Origin: an uncultured Pelagibacteraceae bacterium
Lineage (GTDB): Bacteria > Pseudomonadota > Alphaproteobacteria > Pelagibacterales > Pelagibacteraceae
Assembly: GCA_902538885.1 (NCBI GenBank)
Contig: CACBGU010000008.1
Location: 1 to 39,420 of the forward strand
Length of the DNA stretch: 39,420 bases
Direction: 5' to 3'
This document shows, one piece after another, positions 9,691-18,892 of the stretch; position 1 is the first letter of the stretch, and each line of letters starts with the position of its first letter. Below the pieces are notes generated by a model. It was not told where the DNA came from. It searched no databases and was given only the letters and a program-made list of their open reading frames with translations. A program made the position numbers and the translations under genes.

Positions 9691-10202
9691 TGTTTTTTTA
9701 TTTAAAAAAACTTTTTATTATAACTTTATTTTTATCTTTTTCTTTTAAAGTTTTTGGTAATGAACCTGTTGCTTATTTAGATATAGATTTTATTTTTAAT
9801 AATACAAATATAGGTAAAGAGATAATATTAAATCTAAAGGAGGAAAATAAACAAAACCTAATAGAATTAAAAAAAAAACAAGAAATTCTAAAAAATGAAG
9901 AAAAAAATTTAGTTAATAGAAAAAAGTTAATTACTGATGATCAATTTAATAAAGAAGTATCTCAATTAAATAAAAATATTCAATTGTTTAGGAATAATAA
10001 AGATGAGTTAGTTAAAAAATTTGAAAAAAAAAAAAATAATGAAATTCAAAACTTTTTCAAAAAAATTACTCCTGTACTAGAAAAATATATGAGTGACAAT
10101 TCTATTAATATTATCATTGACAAAAAAAACGTACTTTTAGCGAAAGATGCTCTTGATATTACTGAAGATATTTATAACTTAGTTAATAGCGAATTAAATT
10201 AA
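9690..10202 (+). CDS. OmpH/Skp family periplasmic chaperone
   Basis: Probable periplasmic holdase for unfolded outer membrane proteins travelling to BamA. A signal peptide covers about residues 1-23 (ending near VFG). The mature part starts with a short strand segment (VAYLDIDFIFNNT), then a long lysine- and glutamate-rich coiled coil over about residues 40-125, then a terminal segment forming the trimerisation body (INIIIDKKNVLLAKDALDIT), the usual Skp layout. Length (170) fits. It overlaps bamA by one base and precedes fabZ, the standard context. The family is clear from architecture; sequence identity to E. coli Skp is evidently low. Confidence 0.85.
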   Translation: MFFYLKKLFIITLFLSFSFKVFGNEPVAYLDIDFIFNNTNIGKEIILNLKEENKQNLIELKKKQEILKNEEKNLVNRKKLITDDQFNKEVSQLNKNIQLFRNNKDELVKKFEKKKNNEIQNFFKKITPVLEKYMSDNSINIIIDKKNVLLAKDALDITEDIYNLVNSELN

Positions 10203-10203
10203 A

Positions 10204-10650
10204 ATGAACAAATTAAATAAAGATCAAATAAGAAATTTACTTCCACATCGAGAACCAATGCTTTTAATTGATGAACTGTATGATATAAAAAAATTAAGTT
10301 CTGCAACTGCTTTAGTTAATGTTAAAACTGATAGTTTTTTTGTTCAAGGTCATTTTCCAGAAAATCCTGTAATGCCAGGTGTTTTAATTGTTGAGTCATT
10401 TGGCCAGGCAGCAGCAGCTCTAACAGCAAGTGGTTTAGATAAATCGACTTATGAAAATAAATTAGTTTTTTTAATGGGTGTTGAAAAAGCAAGATTCAGA
10501 AATCCTGTTATACCTGACTGCAAATTAATTCTCAAAATAGAAGCAATAAGATCACACGGAAAAGTTTGGAAATATAAAGGAGAAGCTTTTGTTGATGATA
10601 AAAAAATGGCTGATGCTATTTGGTCTGCTACTATTGTGGACAGGAAATAA
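10204..10650 (+). CDS. fabZ: 3-hydroxyacyl-[ACP] dehydratase FabZ
   Basis: Hot-dog fold enzyme dehydrating 3-hydroxyacyl-ACP in fatty acid elongation. The active-site segment GHFPENPVMPGVLIVESFGQ holds catalytic His50 and Glu64. LPHREPMLLID near the N-terminus is also typical. Length is 148. Placement with the lpx genes links control of fatty acid supply to lipid A synthesis, since both draw on 3-hydroxyacyl-ACP. A 51-base gap separates it from the preferred lpxD start. Confidence 0.97.
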   Translation: MNKLNKDQIRNLLPHREPMLLIDELYDIKKLSSATALVNVKTDSFFVQGHFPENPVMPGVLIVESFGQAAAALTASGLDKSTYENKLVFLMGVEKARFRNPVIPDCKLILKIEAIRSHGKVWKYKGEAFVDDKKMADAIWSATIVDRK

Positions 10651-10701
10651 ATAGCAATAAATTTTGATAACTTAATTTAAATTGCTTTGGTAAAAGCAGT
10701 T

Positions 10702-11682
10702 ATGTCTCATCCATTTTTTAAAAATCATGGTCCTTTTAAATTTTCTGAAATAATCAAATCATTAAATATAAATATTTATGATTCATTTAATGAAAAAGAA
10801 GTTTACGATATTAAAGATCTTTCTTCATCTACTAAAAATGATATAACTTTTTTTCATTCAAAAAAATATAAAGATATTGCAAAAAAAACTAAAGCTTCAT
10901 TTTGTTTAACAACAGATGTTTTAAAAACAGAATTACCAGCTAATTGTTTAGCTTTGGTTGTAAAAAATGTTTTAGTTTCTACTTCAAAAATTACATCTAT
11001 ATTTTATCCAGATTCTATAAATGATAATTTTGATGAAACTGCAATATCAATTAATGATACTCATTTTAAAGATAGAGTTAATTTTGGTAAAAATGTTTTA
11101 ATTGGAAGTAATGTTTCAATAGGAAACAATTGTAAGGTAGGACATAACACAATTATAGAAAAAAACGTTTTTATAGGCGATGATTGTTGCATTGGATCGA
11201 ATAATGTTATTAGAAACACTATTGTTAAAAATAATGTAAAAATATTAGATAATTGCATAATTGGAAAACATGGTTTTGGGTTTTTTCCTATTAAAAATAA
11301 AAATTTACGATACCCACATATTGGAATAGTTTTAATTGAAGACAACTGTGAAATTGGATGCGGTGCCACTATAGATAGAGGATCCATGTCAAATACTATA
11401 ATAGGTAAAAATACCTATTTAGATAATCAAATACATATTGCTCACAATGTTAAAATTGGTGAAAATACTATTATAGCTGGTCAAGTAGGTATAGCTGGAA
11501 GCTCTATAATTGGTGATAATGTTAAAATTGGTGGACAAGCTGGAATATCAGGTCATCTTAAAATTGGAAACAATGTAGAAATTGGAGGTGGCTCTGGAGT
11601 CATTAGAGACATTCCAGATAATACTAAAGTAATGGGCTATCCTGCAAAAAATATTAGAGAATTTTTAAGAGATAATAAATGA
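10702..11682 (+). CDS. lpxD: UDP-3-O-(3-hydroxyacyl)glucosamine N-acyltransferase
   Basis: Third enzyme of lipid A synthesis; transfers a 3-hydroxyacyl chain to the 2-amino group of UDP-3-O-acylglucosamine. The N-terminal uridine-binding domain (about residues 1-110) is followed by a left-handed beta helix of hexapeptide repeats ([IV]G-N/D pattern) over about 110-310, with the catalytic histidine segment HIAHNV. I chose the ATG at 10702 over the in-frame TTG at 10687 because the extra five residues (MVKAV) add nothing recognisable and TTG starts are rare in this window. It overlaps lpxA by 4 bases (ATGA). Confidence 0.95.
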   Translation: MSHPFFKNHGPFKFSEIIKSLNINIYDSFNEKEVYDIKDLSSSTKNDITFFHSKKYKDIAKKTKASFCLTTDVLKTELPANCLALVVKNVLVSTSKITSIFYPDSINDNFDETAISINDTHFKDRVNFGKNVLIGSNVSIGNNCKVGHNTIIEKNVFIGDDCCIGSNNVIRNTIVKNNVKILDNCIIGKHGFGFFPIKNKNLRYPHIGIVLIEDNCEIGCGATIDRGSMSNTIIGKNTYLDNQIHIAHNVKIGENTIIAGQVGIAGSSIIGDNVKIGGQAGISGHLKIGNNVEIGGGSGVIRDIPDNTKVMGYPAKNIREFLRDNK

Positions 11683-12461
11683 TACACAAAACAGCTATAG
11701 TCGATGCAAATGCAAAAATTTCTAAAAATGTAAAAATTGGTCCATATACTGTTATTGGTCCAAAAGTTGAAATAGATGAAGAAACAGAAATTAAATCACA
11801 TGTTAATATTTCAGGTAATACTAAAATTGGAAAAAATAACAAAATTTATCCATTTGCATCTATAGGTAATGACCCACAAGATTTAAAATTCCAAGGTGAA
11901 GAAACAAAATTGAAGATTGGTGATAATAACAAAATTAGAGAATATGTTACTATAAATCCAGGAACAAAGGGTGGTGGTGGATTGACAAAAGTTGGTAACA
12001 ACTGTTTGTTTATGGTTTCAGCACATATTGCTCATGATTGTTTTGTTGGTGATAATGTAATTTTAGCAAACAATGTTCCATTAGGTGGACACGCGCACAT
12101 AGATGATAACGCTATTATTGGAGGTAATTCAGCTGTTCAACAGTTCACCAGAGTAGGTAAATCAGCAATGATAGGTGGAATGTGTGGTGTTGTTAGAGAT
12201 ATAATTCCATATGGTATAGCACATGGTAACAGAAGTATTTTACAAGGATTGAATTTAATAGGTTTAAGAAGAAAAAATATCCCAAATAAAGAAATAATAA
12301 CATTAAGTAATGCTTATAAAGAAATTTTTAAAAATGAAAACTTAACAGAAAATTTAAATAATTTATCAAATGAATTTAAAAATAATAAATTAGTTACAGA
12401 AGTAGTTCAATTTATAGAAAAGGACAAAAAAAGGCCAATTTGTACTCCATTTTCGAAATAA
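11679..12461 (+). CDS. lpxA: Acyl-ACP--UDP-N-acetylglucosamine O-acyltransferase
   Basis: First committed enzyme of lipid A synthesis. The product is a left-handed beta helix of hexapeptide repeats followed by a helical C-terminal domain. The catalytic segment HIAHDCFVG is at residues 116-124, with His119 matching E. coli His125. GGNSAVQQF and [17 protein letters not shown] further on are family signatures. Length (260) is normal. It sits between lpxD and lpxI in a continuous operon. Confidence 0.97.
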   Translation: MIHKTAIVDANAKISKNVKIGPYTVIGPKVEIDEETEIKSHVNISGNTKIGKNNKIYPFASIGNDPQDLKFQGEETKLKIGDNNKIREYVTINPGTKGGGGLTKVGNNCLFMVSAHIAHDCFVGDNVILANNVPLGGHAHIDDNAIIGGNSAVQQFTRVGKSAMIGGMCGVVRDIIPYGIAHGNRSILQGLNLIGLRRKNIPNKEIITLSNAYKEIFKNENLTENLNNLSNEFKNNKLVTEVVQFIEKDKKRPICTPFSK

Positions 12462-12462
12462 A

Positions 12463-13248
12463 ATGATAGGTTTATTTTTAGGTGATACTGATTTTTCAGA
12501 AATAGTTTTAAAAAAAATAAAAACAAAAAAAATTAAATATTTCATTATAGATTTTTCAAAAAGAAATATATTTAAGAAAGATAAGAATTCATTCAAAATA
12601 AGTATTGGAAAATTTGGGAGAATTATAAATTTAATTAAACAAAAAAACTGCAAAAAAGTTTTATTTGCAGGTAAGATCGCAAAACCAAATTTTTCTTCGT
12701 TAAGATTAGATTTTAAAGGTATTTATTATATGCCAAGTATAATTAAAGCTGCTAAGATAGGTGATGCAGCTATAATTAAATCAATAATAGAAATTTTAAG
12801 TTATGAAGGAATAAAAGTCATTAGCTCTATATTTTTTAATCCAGAACTATCTTTAAAGAAAGGTTGTTACACCAAAATAAAGCCCAATCAACAAGATTTA
12901 ATATCAATAAAAAAAGGGAAACTTTTTTTTGATAAAACAAAAAGTTTAGACCACGTCCAAGCATTAGTAGTTAAAGGAGATAAAATTTTAGCTAAAGAAG
13001 GTAAAGAGGGTACAAAAAAAATGTTATCAACATTAAAGAAAAAATCAGATGGTATCTTAATTAAATTACCGAAAAAGAAACAAGATTTAAGAATGGACCT
13101 TCCAACAATTGGTTTACAGACTTTTAAGGATGCTAAAAAATATGGATTACGTGGTGTAGTTTTACAATCTAAAAAGAATATTTTTCTTGATAAACTCAAA
13201 TGCATTAAGTTTGCTAATAAGAATAAGATATTTATCAATATTATATGA
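12463..13248 (+). CDS. lpxI: UDP-2,3-diacylglucosamine diphosphatase LpxI
   Basis: Cleaves UDP-2,3-diacylglucosamine to lipid X, the alphaproteobacterial replacement for LpxH. The N-terminal domain has a Rossmann-like start (MIGLFLGDTDFS) and ILFAGKI-type segment. The C-terminal half carries the family stretch HVQALVVKGDKILAKEG and the conserved MDLPTIGLQTF. Length (261) is typical of the former DUF1009. Location between lpxA and lpxB supports the call. No lpxH is visible in the window. Confidence 0.93.
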   Translation: MIGLFLGDTDFSEIVLKKIKTKKIKYFIIDFSKRNIFKKDKNSFKISIGKFGRIINLIKQKNCKKVLFAGKIAKPNFSSLRLDFKGIYYMPSIIKAAKIGDAAIIKSIIEILSYEGIKVISSIFFNPELSLKKGCYTKIKPNQQDLISIKKGKLFFDKTKSLDHVQALVVKGDKILAKEGKEGTKKMLSTLKKKSDGILIKLPKKKQDLRMDLPTIGLQTFKDAKKYGLRGVVLQSKKNIFLDKLKCIKFANKNKIFINII

Positions 13249-14378
13249 AAAAAATATTCATACTTACAGGCGAGCCTTCTGGAGACAAATTAGCTTCAAC
13301 AGTCATTTCTAAGTTAAAATCTCAAAATCCTAATATTGAATATTCATCAGTTGGTGGAAATCATTTAAAAAAATTAGGAATTGAAAGTATTTTTAATTTA
13401 AATGAAATAACTTACCTAGGTTTTACGAGTATATTGTTAAATATATTTAAAATTAGAAATAAAATTAACCACACTGTTAATGAAATAATAAAATTTAACC
13501 CTGATATATTATTTTCTGTTGATAGCCCTGATTTTACTATGCGTGTCGCCGAAAGAGTAAAAAAAATTAACAATGATATTAAAATAATTCACTATGTAGC
13601 CCCCCAAGTATGGATATGGAGGAAAAATAGAGTAAAAAAAATTAAAAAATATATCGATCATATTCTTTTATTATTTGACTTTGAAAAAAAATATTTTGAT
13701 GAAGAAAATATAAAAAATACTTTTGTTGGACATCCTTTAATTGAGAATAATCAAGATAATAAAAAAATTGTTGAAAATATAATTCCTAAAGATAAAAAAA
13801 TTATATCAATTTTCCCAGGAAGTAGAAAATCTGAAACAGATGCATTATTAAATATTTTAATCGATTTTATAAAACTAATGAACAAACGCCATAATGATTA
13901 TTATTTTTACTTTCATGCAACTGATGAAAATAAAAATTTAATTTTGTCAGAAATTAAAAAATTTAATATTGAAAATGTAGATGTGGTTTCGGACGAAAGT
14001 ATTAAATCTAAAATTTTATCTAATTCAGTTTTTGCTGTATCTAAATCTGGCACAGTTTCACTGCAAATTTCAAGCTTAAACATACCTTCTATAATTATTT
14101 ATAAACTCAGTTTTATAAATTTTATGATATTTAAAATTTTAGTTAATGTTAAATTTGCAAATATAATTAATATTATCAATAATCGTGAAGTTATTCCTGA
14201 ATTATTACAAAATGAATGTAATGCCGATGAAATCTATAGATCTGTAATTTATCTTTTAAAAAACCCTGACCTTATCAAAGAACAATTATCTGATTGTTCA
14301 AAAACATTAGAAGGAATTAGATCTAAAACTTCTTCTTCTGAAGAAGCTTGTTTAGTTTTAAGAAATTATCTTAGATAG
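13245..14378 (+). CDS. lpxB: Lipid-A-disaccharide synthase
   Basis: GT-B glycosyltransferase (GT19) joining lipid X to UDP-2,3-diacylglucosamine to make the tetra-acyl disaccharide. The N-terminal motif ILTGEPSGDKLA is diagnostic. YVAPQVWIWRKNRVKKI and FVGHPLIE follow, and the C-terminal domain has FPGSRKSE and AVSKSGTVSLQ. Length (377) is normal. It is the last gene of the plus-strand superoperon and its final 21 bases overlap the 3' end of gltX on the opposite strand. Confidence 0.96.
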   Translation: MKKIFILTGEPSGDKLASTVISKLKSQNPNIEYSSVGGNHLKKLGIESIFNLNEITYLGFTSILLNIFKIRNKINHTVNEIIKFNPDILFSVDSPDFTMRVAERVKKINNDIKIIHYVAPQVWIWRKNRVKKIKKYIDHILLLFDFEKKYFDEENIKNTFVGHPLIENNQDNKKIVENIIPKDKKIISIFPGSRKSETDALLNILIDFIKLMNKRHNDYYFYFHATDENKNLILSEIKKFNIENVDVVSDESIKSKILSNSVFAVSKSGTVSLQISSLNIPSIIIYKLSFINFMIFKILVNVKFANIINIINNREVIPELLQNECNADEIYRSVIYLLKNPDLIKEQLSDCSKTLEGIRSKTSSSEEACLVLRNYLR

Positions 14379-15755
14379 TCTTTTTAAAACCTCTTCTTTA
14401 CCAAGAGCCACAACTATATCATATAATCCAGGTCCAAATTTTGATCCTGTTAAACCAATCCGTATAGGCTGACCAACACCTTTAAAATTTGTATCATTTA
14501 TTTTTATTAAATTATTTACTATAGGCTCTAAATTATCCTTATTTATTTTTGAAACAAATGATAATTCTTTAATAAATTCTGAAATAATTTTTTTGGCTTT
14601 ATCATCTATTAATTTAATATCATCCTCATTGCAGTTAACTTCATCATTTATGATGAATTTTGAATTATTATAAATGTCTTCTAATGTTTTAGCCTTATTT
14701 TTTAAAAATGATAATGATGATTTAACTTTTGTTTCTTTGTCATTTTTAATTTCTTCTTTATAAATTTTACAATATTCGTATAGACATTGATAAAGGTTTT
14801 TCTCATCGATTGTTTTTATATAGTGCTCATTCATTGATAATATTCTACTCATATCAAGTTTTGATGGTGATTTTCCAATACCTGCTAAATTAAAGTATTC
14901 AATGCTCTCTTCTAGTGTAAATATCTCTTTATCTTGATATGACCATCCTAGTCTAAGTAAATAATTTCTTAATGCATCAGGCATTATTCCTATTTTTGAG
15001 TAATCATCCAAAGTTGAGGCGTTATCTCTTTTTGAAAGTTTTTTACCTTCAATAGTATGAATTAGTGGAATATGTGCAAATTCTGGAACATCCCAACCCA
15101 TTGCTTGATATATTTGTATTTGTTTAAAAGTATTTATTTTATGATCATCTCCTCTAATTATATGAGTCATTCCCATTTGATGATCGTCAACAGTTGCAGA
15201 TAGATTATAGGTTGGTGTTCCATCGTTTCTTAAAATTATAAAATCTTCTATTGTATTATTTTCAATTTCAACATCTCCTTGAACTAAATCATTAAGTTTA
15301 GAATTTCCCTCTATTTTACTTTTAAATCTAATTACGGGTTTAATATCTTTAGGAGCATTTTTTTTATCGGCATCTCTCCATTTTCTATTATAAATATATG
15401 GCATCTTTTTTTGTCTAGCTCTTTTTTTTTGTTCATCTATCTCTTCAGCAGAGCAGTAACATTTATATGCATTCCCTTTTTGTAATAATTCATTAGCAAT
15501 TTTAATATGATCTTCTATTTTTTTTGATTGAATATACTCTTCGCCATCATATTCAATTCCTATCCACTTTAATGAATTAATAATTTGTATCTTATGTTCC
15601 TCTTTAGATCTTTCTTTATCAGTATCTTCAATCCTTAAATGAAAAGTTCCTTTTTGATTTTTAGAGAACAACCAATTAAATAAGGCAGTTCTAACTCCAC
15701 CAATGTGAAGAGCTCCAGTAGGAGATGGCGCAAAACGTGTTGCTACTTTAGACAT
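14358..15755 (-). CDS. gltX: Glutamyl-tRNA synthetase
   Basis: Class Ic synthetase charging tRNA-Glu. The HIGH-type motif is in APSPTGALHIGG near the N-terminus, and the KMSKS-type motif reads KLSKR at residues 239-243. A zinc-site-like CYCSAEE segment is at about residue 99. The helical anticodon-binding C-terminal part ends at residue 465. I chose the ATG at 15755; a TTG one codon upstream is less likely. In alphaproteobacteria this enzyme often also charges tRNA-Gln, with GatCAB finishing the job, but this cannot be judged here. It follows lexA on the same strand and meets lpxB tail to tail. Confidence 0.96.
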   Translation of the reverse strand: MSKVATRFAPSPTGALHIGGVRTALFNWLFSKNQKGTFHLRIEDTDKERSKEEHKIQIINSLKWIGIEYDGEEYIQSKKIEDHIKIANELLQKGNAYKCYCSAEEIDEQKKRARQKKMPYIYNRKWRDADKKNAPKDIKPVIRFKSKIEGNSKLNDLVQGDVEIENNTIEDFIILRNDGTPTYNLSATVDDHQMGMTHIIRGDDHKINTFKQIQIYQAMGWDVPEFAHIPLIHTIEGKKLSKRDNASTLDDYSKIGIMPDALRNYLLRLGWSYQDKEIFTLEESIEYFNLAGIGKSPSKLDMSRILSMNEHYIKTIDEKNLYQCLYEYCKIYKEEIKNDKETKVKSSLSFLKNKAKTLEDIYNNSKFIINDEVNCNEDDIKLIDDKAKKIISEFIKELSFVSKINKDNLEPIVNNLIKINDTNFKGVGQPIRIGLTGSKFGPGLYDIVVALGKEEVLKRLSKIIS

Positions 15756-15777
15756 CAATGTTATTTAGACTATTTTT

Positions 15778-16455
15778 TTAGAAGTTTCTATATAAAGATA
15801 CTAAAACTCCTTGAACTTTTACTCTATCAGGTCCAAAAATCTTAGTTTCATAGTTTCTATTAGCACTTTCAAGGGCTACAACTTTACCTTTTTTTCGAAT
15901 TCTTTTTAACATTGCTTCATGCTCATCTATTAATGCAACGACAATTTTACCATTATCAGCAGTATCTGTTCTTTTAATAATAACAGTGTCACCTTCATGA
16001 ATCCCTGCATCTATCATGGAGTCACCTTGAACTTTTAATCCAAAGTAATCACCGTTTTTTTCTAAATTATTTGGTAGTGGAATTCTAGAAACCTCATTTT
16101 GTATTGCTTCAACAGGCGTTCCAGCTGCAATTTTTCCAAGCACTGGTACTTCTACTTCATCAGAATTAGTTTGTTCTGCATCTAGTCCACCTTTAATCAC
16201 ACTAGGTGAAAAACTATTATAAATATCATTTGCAGAGGCTGTTTCTGGTAATTTAATTACCTCTAAAGCTCTTGCTTTGTGAGCTAATCTTTTAATAAAA
16301 CCTCTTTCCTCTAAAGCACTAATCAACCTGTGAATACCTGATTTAGATTTTAAATTAAGAGACTGTTTCATCTCTTCATATGAGGGAGAGACGCCAGAAC
16401 TTCTCAACTTCTTGTTGATAAATAAAAGCAGGTTTTTTTGTTTTTTTGTTAGCAT
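15778..16455 (-). CDS. lexA: SOS repressor LexA
   Basis: Dimeric repressor of DNA damage genes that cleaves itself when RecA is activated. The winged helix DNA-binding domain covers residues 1-68 (SPSYEEMKQSLNLKSKSGIH as the helix-turn-helix). An alpha-type linker follows. The cleavage site is A111-G112 (KIAAGTPVEA). The S24 peptidase dyad is Ser146 (QGDSMID) and Lys184 (AMLKRI). Length (225) fits the alphaproteobacterial form. The upstream region holds an SOS box at 16480-16494 and a weaker one next to the start codon, so autoregulation is expected. moeA and moaC, which commonly separate trpC and lexA in the class, are absent. Confidence 0.97.
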   Translation of the reverse strand: MLTKKQKNLLLFINKKLRSSGVSPSYEEMKQSLNLKSKSGIHRLISALEERGFIKRLAHKARALEVIKLPETASANDIYNSFSPSVIKGGLDAEQTNSDEVEVPVLGKIAAGTPVEAIQNEVSRIPLPNNLEKNGDYFGLKVQGDSMIDAGIHEGDTVIIKRTDTADNGKIVVALIDEHEAMLKRIRKKGKVVALESANRNYETKIFGPDRVKVQGVLVSLYRNF

Positions 16456-16457
16456 AA

Positions 16458-16472
16458 GAACAAATATCGTAC
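16458..16472. promoter_or_regulatory. Degenerate second SOS box overlapping the lexA start region
   Basis: On the minus strand this reads GTAC-GATATTT-GTTC, one base off GTTC-N7-GTTC. It begins only two bases upstream of the lexA ATG and lies 7 bases from the consensus box. It could be a low-affinity cooperative LexA site. Chance is a real alternative because the box has only eight fixed bases. Confidence 0.4.
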
Positions 16473-16479
16473 AAATAAT

Positions 16480-16494
16480 GTTCTATAAAAGTTC
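16480..16494. promoter_or_regulatory. LexA operator (SOS box) of alphaproteobacterial type
   Basis: GTTC-TATAAAA-GTTC is an exact match to GTTC-N7-GTTC, the direct-repeat LexA site of alphaproteobacteria. It lies 25 bases upstream of the lexA start, in the 89-base gap between trpC and lexA, where it would cover the lexA promoter. The position and exact consensus make a functional operator likely. Confidence 0.85.
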
Positions 16495-16544
16495 TTTTAA
16501 ATTAACAATACTAAAAAAAACTAGTAAAATAGGGCTTTATTTGA

Positions 16545-17336
16545 CTATAAAACTGAAAAAATAGAATTTTTATCTAAGTTTTTCAAAAGTGATTCACCAA
16601 TTAAAAAAGTATTAATTGATGTTTTGTTATTTAGCTCTAGTAGCTCATCTTTATTCTTAATTCCACTTTCAGATATTAAAGGACCTTTGTGACTTTTTAC
16701 AACATCATAAATATCATAAGTTGTATTTATATCAGTTTTAAGTGTTTTTAAATTTCTATTGTTTATTCCAATTAATGCATCTTTAAAATTTAATGCTTTT
16801 TTAGCTTCTTCTACTGTATGAACTTCAACTATAACTGACATATTATATTTCAAAGCTTCATCATATAATTCAGAAGCAAGATCATCTGAAACCCCAGCTA
16901 AAATAATTAAAATAGCATCAGCGCCATAACTTTTTGCCAAAGGTATTTGAAATTTATCGATAAAAAAATCCTTACACAATACAGGTAAATTTATTTTATC
17001 TTTTATTTTACTTATGTGAATTAAATTTCCTAAAAAATAATCTTCTTCAGTTAAAACCGAAAGACAAGTTGCTTTATTATTTAAATAAATCTGAGCAATA
17101 TCTACAGGATTATAATCATCAATTATTATACCCGCTGAAGGACTTGCTTTTTTAATTTCAGCAATAATTGAAGTTTTATTATTTTTTATATTATTTTCTA
17201 TTTTCTCTTTAAAATTAATATAGCTGTTGTTTTTATTAATTAATTCATCCAAAGTTTTAAGATCTAAGGATTTTTTTAATTTATCAACTTTTTCAATTTT
17301 TTTTTGAATGATATTTTGAAGTATATTGTCAGACAT
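16545..17336 (-). CDS. trpC: Indole-3-glycerol phosphate synthase
   Basis: TIM-barrel enzyme closing the indole ring from CdRP in tryptophan synthesis. Signature IIAEIKKASPSAG near residue 56, then VLTEEDYFLG, VLCKDFFID (catalytic lysine), AIIVE-type strand (MSVIVEVHT), IGINNRNL and LISESGI. Length (263) is normal for a monofunctional TrpC; no fused TrpF is present. It overlaps trpD by 8 bases and is the last trp gene of this block; trpF, trpB and trpA are not in the window. Confidence 0.96.
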   Translation of the reverse strand: MSDNILQNIIQKKIEKVDKLKKSLDLKTLDELINKNNSYINFKEKIENNIKNNKTSIIAEIKKASPSAGIIIDDYNPVDIAQIYLNNKATCLSVLTEEDYFLGNLIHISKIKDKINLPVLCKDFFIDKFQIPLAKSYGADAILIILAGVSDDLASELYDEALKYNMSVIVEVHTVEEAKKALNFKDALIGINNRNLKTLKTDINTTYDIYDVVKSHKGPLISESGIKNKDELLELNNKTSINTFLIGESLLKNLDKNSIFSVL

Positions 17337-18321
17337 TTTGAATTTTTTCTAGATGTAAAAAGCTTTTACCAGAAAGGATAAATTCTCTCGCGTAATTATA
17401 TGCTTCAGAAAAGTCTGAAAATTTTTCTCCAATAATTAACCCCGCTGCAGCATTTAAACAAACTGCTTTTGAAAAATCATTATCTTCACCTTTAAATATT
17501 TCAATCATCTTATCAGCATTAAATTTTGCATCATCACCCACTAGATTTTTAAAATTATCTGCATTAACCCCTAAAGCATTTGGATCTATTTTTATTTCAG
17601 ATATTTGACCATTTTTTAATTGAATAACATTAGTAATTGCATATGGAGATATTTCATCTAATCCATCCTCGCTATTTACTATCCAAGCAAATTTTAAATT
17701 TAAATTTTTAAGTCCTTCTGCAAAAATTTTTAATAATTTTTTATCAAAAACTCCTACAACTTGCCTTTCAACAAGTGCTGGATTACTTAATGGACCAATC
17801 ATATTAAAAATAGTTCTTTTTCCAATTTTCTTTCTTACGGGTCCTACAAATCTCATCGCACTATGATAATTTGGTGCAAACATAAAACCAAAATTGTTGG
17901 TATTAATTTCTTTTTCTATGTCCTCAGGTTCTAAATCAATTTTAATTTTAAGAGCTTCTAAAACATCACCGGACCCACATTTCGAGGAAACAGCTTTATT
18001 GCCATGCTTAGCAACTTTTGTACCCATACTAGCTAAAAGTAGGGCAGAAGCAGTTGAAATATTGAGTGTATTCATACCATCACCGCCAGTACCACAAGTA
18101 TCAATACAATCACTTACATTTACTCGTTTTGATTTTTCTCTCAGAACAAAAACTCCACCTGCTATTTCATCTGAAACTTCACCTTTTTCAGACAGCAAAG
18201 TTAAAAAGTCAAAAATTTCATTATCACTGGCTTTTCCTGTCATTAATATTTCAAAAGCAGTTTTACTTTCTTCAAAAGTTAAATCTTGTTTATTTTTAAG
18301 TTTTTCTAAAATTTGATCCAT
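17329..18321 (-). CDS. trpD: Anthranilate phosphoribosyltransferase
   Basis: Transfers phosphoribose from PRPP to anthranilate. The glycine-rich PRPP motif DTCGTGGDG is at residues 74-82, followed by NISTASALL and KHGNKAVSSKCGSGDVLEAL, with MFAPNYHSAMR and the RTIFNMIGPLSNPA segment. Length (330) is normal. It sits four bases after the stop of trpG in the same operon, and its tail overlaps trpC. Confidence 0.97.
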   Translation of the reverse strand: MDQILEKLKNKQDLTFEESKTAFEILMTGKASDNEIFDFLTLLSEKGEVSDEIAGGVFVLREKSKRVNVSDCIDTCGTGGDGMNTLNISTASALLLASMGTKVAKHGNKAVSSKCGSGDVLEALKIKIDLEPEDIEKEINTNNFGFMFAPNYHSAMRFVGPVRKKIGKRTIFNMIGPLSNPALVERQVVGVFDKKLLKIFAEGLKNLNLKFAWIVNSEDGLDEISPYAITNVIQLKNGQISEIKIDPNALGVNADNFKNLVGDDAKFNADKMIEIFKGEDNDFSKAVCLNAAAGLIIGEKFSDFSEAYNYAREFILSGKSFLHLEKIQNV

Positions 18322-18325
18322 AAAT

Positions 18326-18892
18326 TTAATTGTTAATAAAGTTTTTAAGAATTTTCATTCCAAACTTAGTTTTAATACTTTCAGGATGGAATTGTACACC
18401 ATGAATATTAAATTTTTTATGTTGTACACCCATTATAATCCCATCTTCTGTCTCTGCTGTAATCTCTAGATCTTTTGATAAGGTTTTTTTATCAATTACC
18501 AAACTATGGTATCTGGTAGCTTCAAATATATTTGGGAGGTTTTTTAAAATGCCAATTTTTTTGGATTTAATTTTGCTTGTTTTTCCATGCATTAACTTTC
18601 TTGCTTGAACAATTTTTGATCCAAAAACTTGTCCAATTATCTGATGACCTAAACATACTCCTAAAAAAGGTAATTCTTTGTGTAATGAACTCAATATTTT
18701 AATACAATTGCCAGATTGATTTGGGTTGCCTGGTCCTGGTGAAATAACAATTTTATCATATTTCTTTTTAATTATTTCTTTAGAATTAATTTTATCATTT
18801 CTAACTACATCAACTTTAACATTTAGTGAGGAGATATAGTGATACAAATTAAAAGTAAAACTATCGTAATTATCTATTAACAATACTTTCAT
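18326..18892 (-). CDS. trpG: Anthranilate synthase component II (glutamine amidotransferase)
   Basis: Class I glutamine amidotransferase that supplies ammonia to TrpE. It opens with LLIDNYDSFTFNL, has SPGPGNP, the nucleophile Cys80 in GVCLGHQ, and the His169/Glu171 pair in GVQFHPES. Length (188) is typical. Its start overlaps the trpE stop by one base, as expected for two subunits made in equal amounts. It could in principle also serve PabB for folate synthesis, as single TrpG/PabA proteins do in some bacteria; the operon favours tryptophan as the main role. Confidence 0.95.
   Translation of the reverse strand: MKVLLIDNYDSFTFNLYHYISSLNVKVDVVRNDKINSKEIIKKKYDKIVISPGPGNPNQSGNCIKILSSLHKELPFLGVCLGHQIIGQVFGSKIVQARKLMHGKTSKIKSKKIGILKNLPNIFEATRYHSLVIDKKTLSKDLEITAETEDGIIMGVQHKKFNIHGVQFHPESIKTKFGMKILKNFINN

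Noticed and set aside
10687..10701. TTG start for lpxD
   Set aside because: The ATG 15 bases later gives a normal N-terminus, and the extra residues match nothing familiar.
12888..13238. 116-residue minus-strand frame inside lpxI
   Set aside because: Shadow of the conserved lpxI frame; composition is that of reverse-complemented lysine-rich coding sequence.
17894..18316. 140-residue frame on the plus strand inside trpD
   Set aside because: It is antisense to a full-length, motif-complete trpD and its product has no recognisable features.
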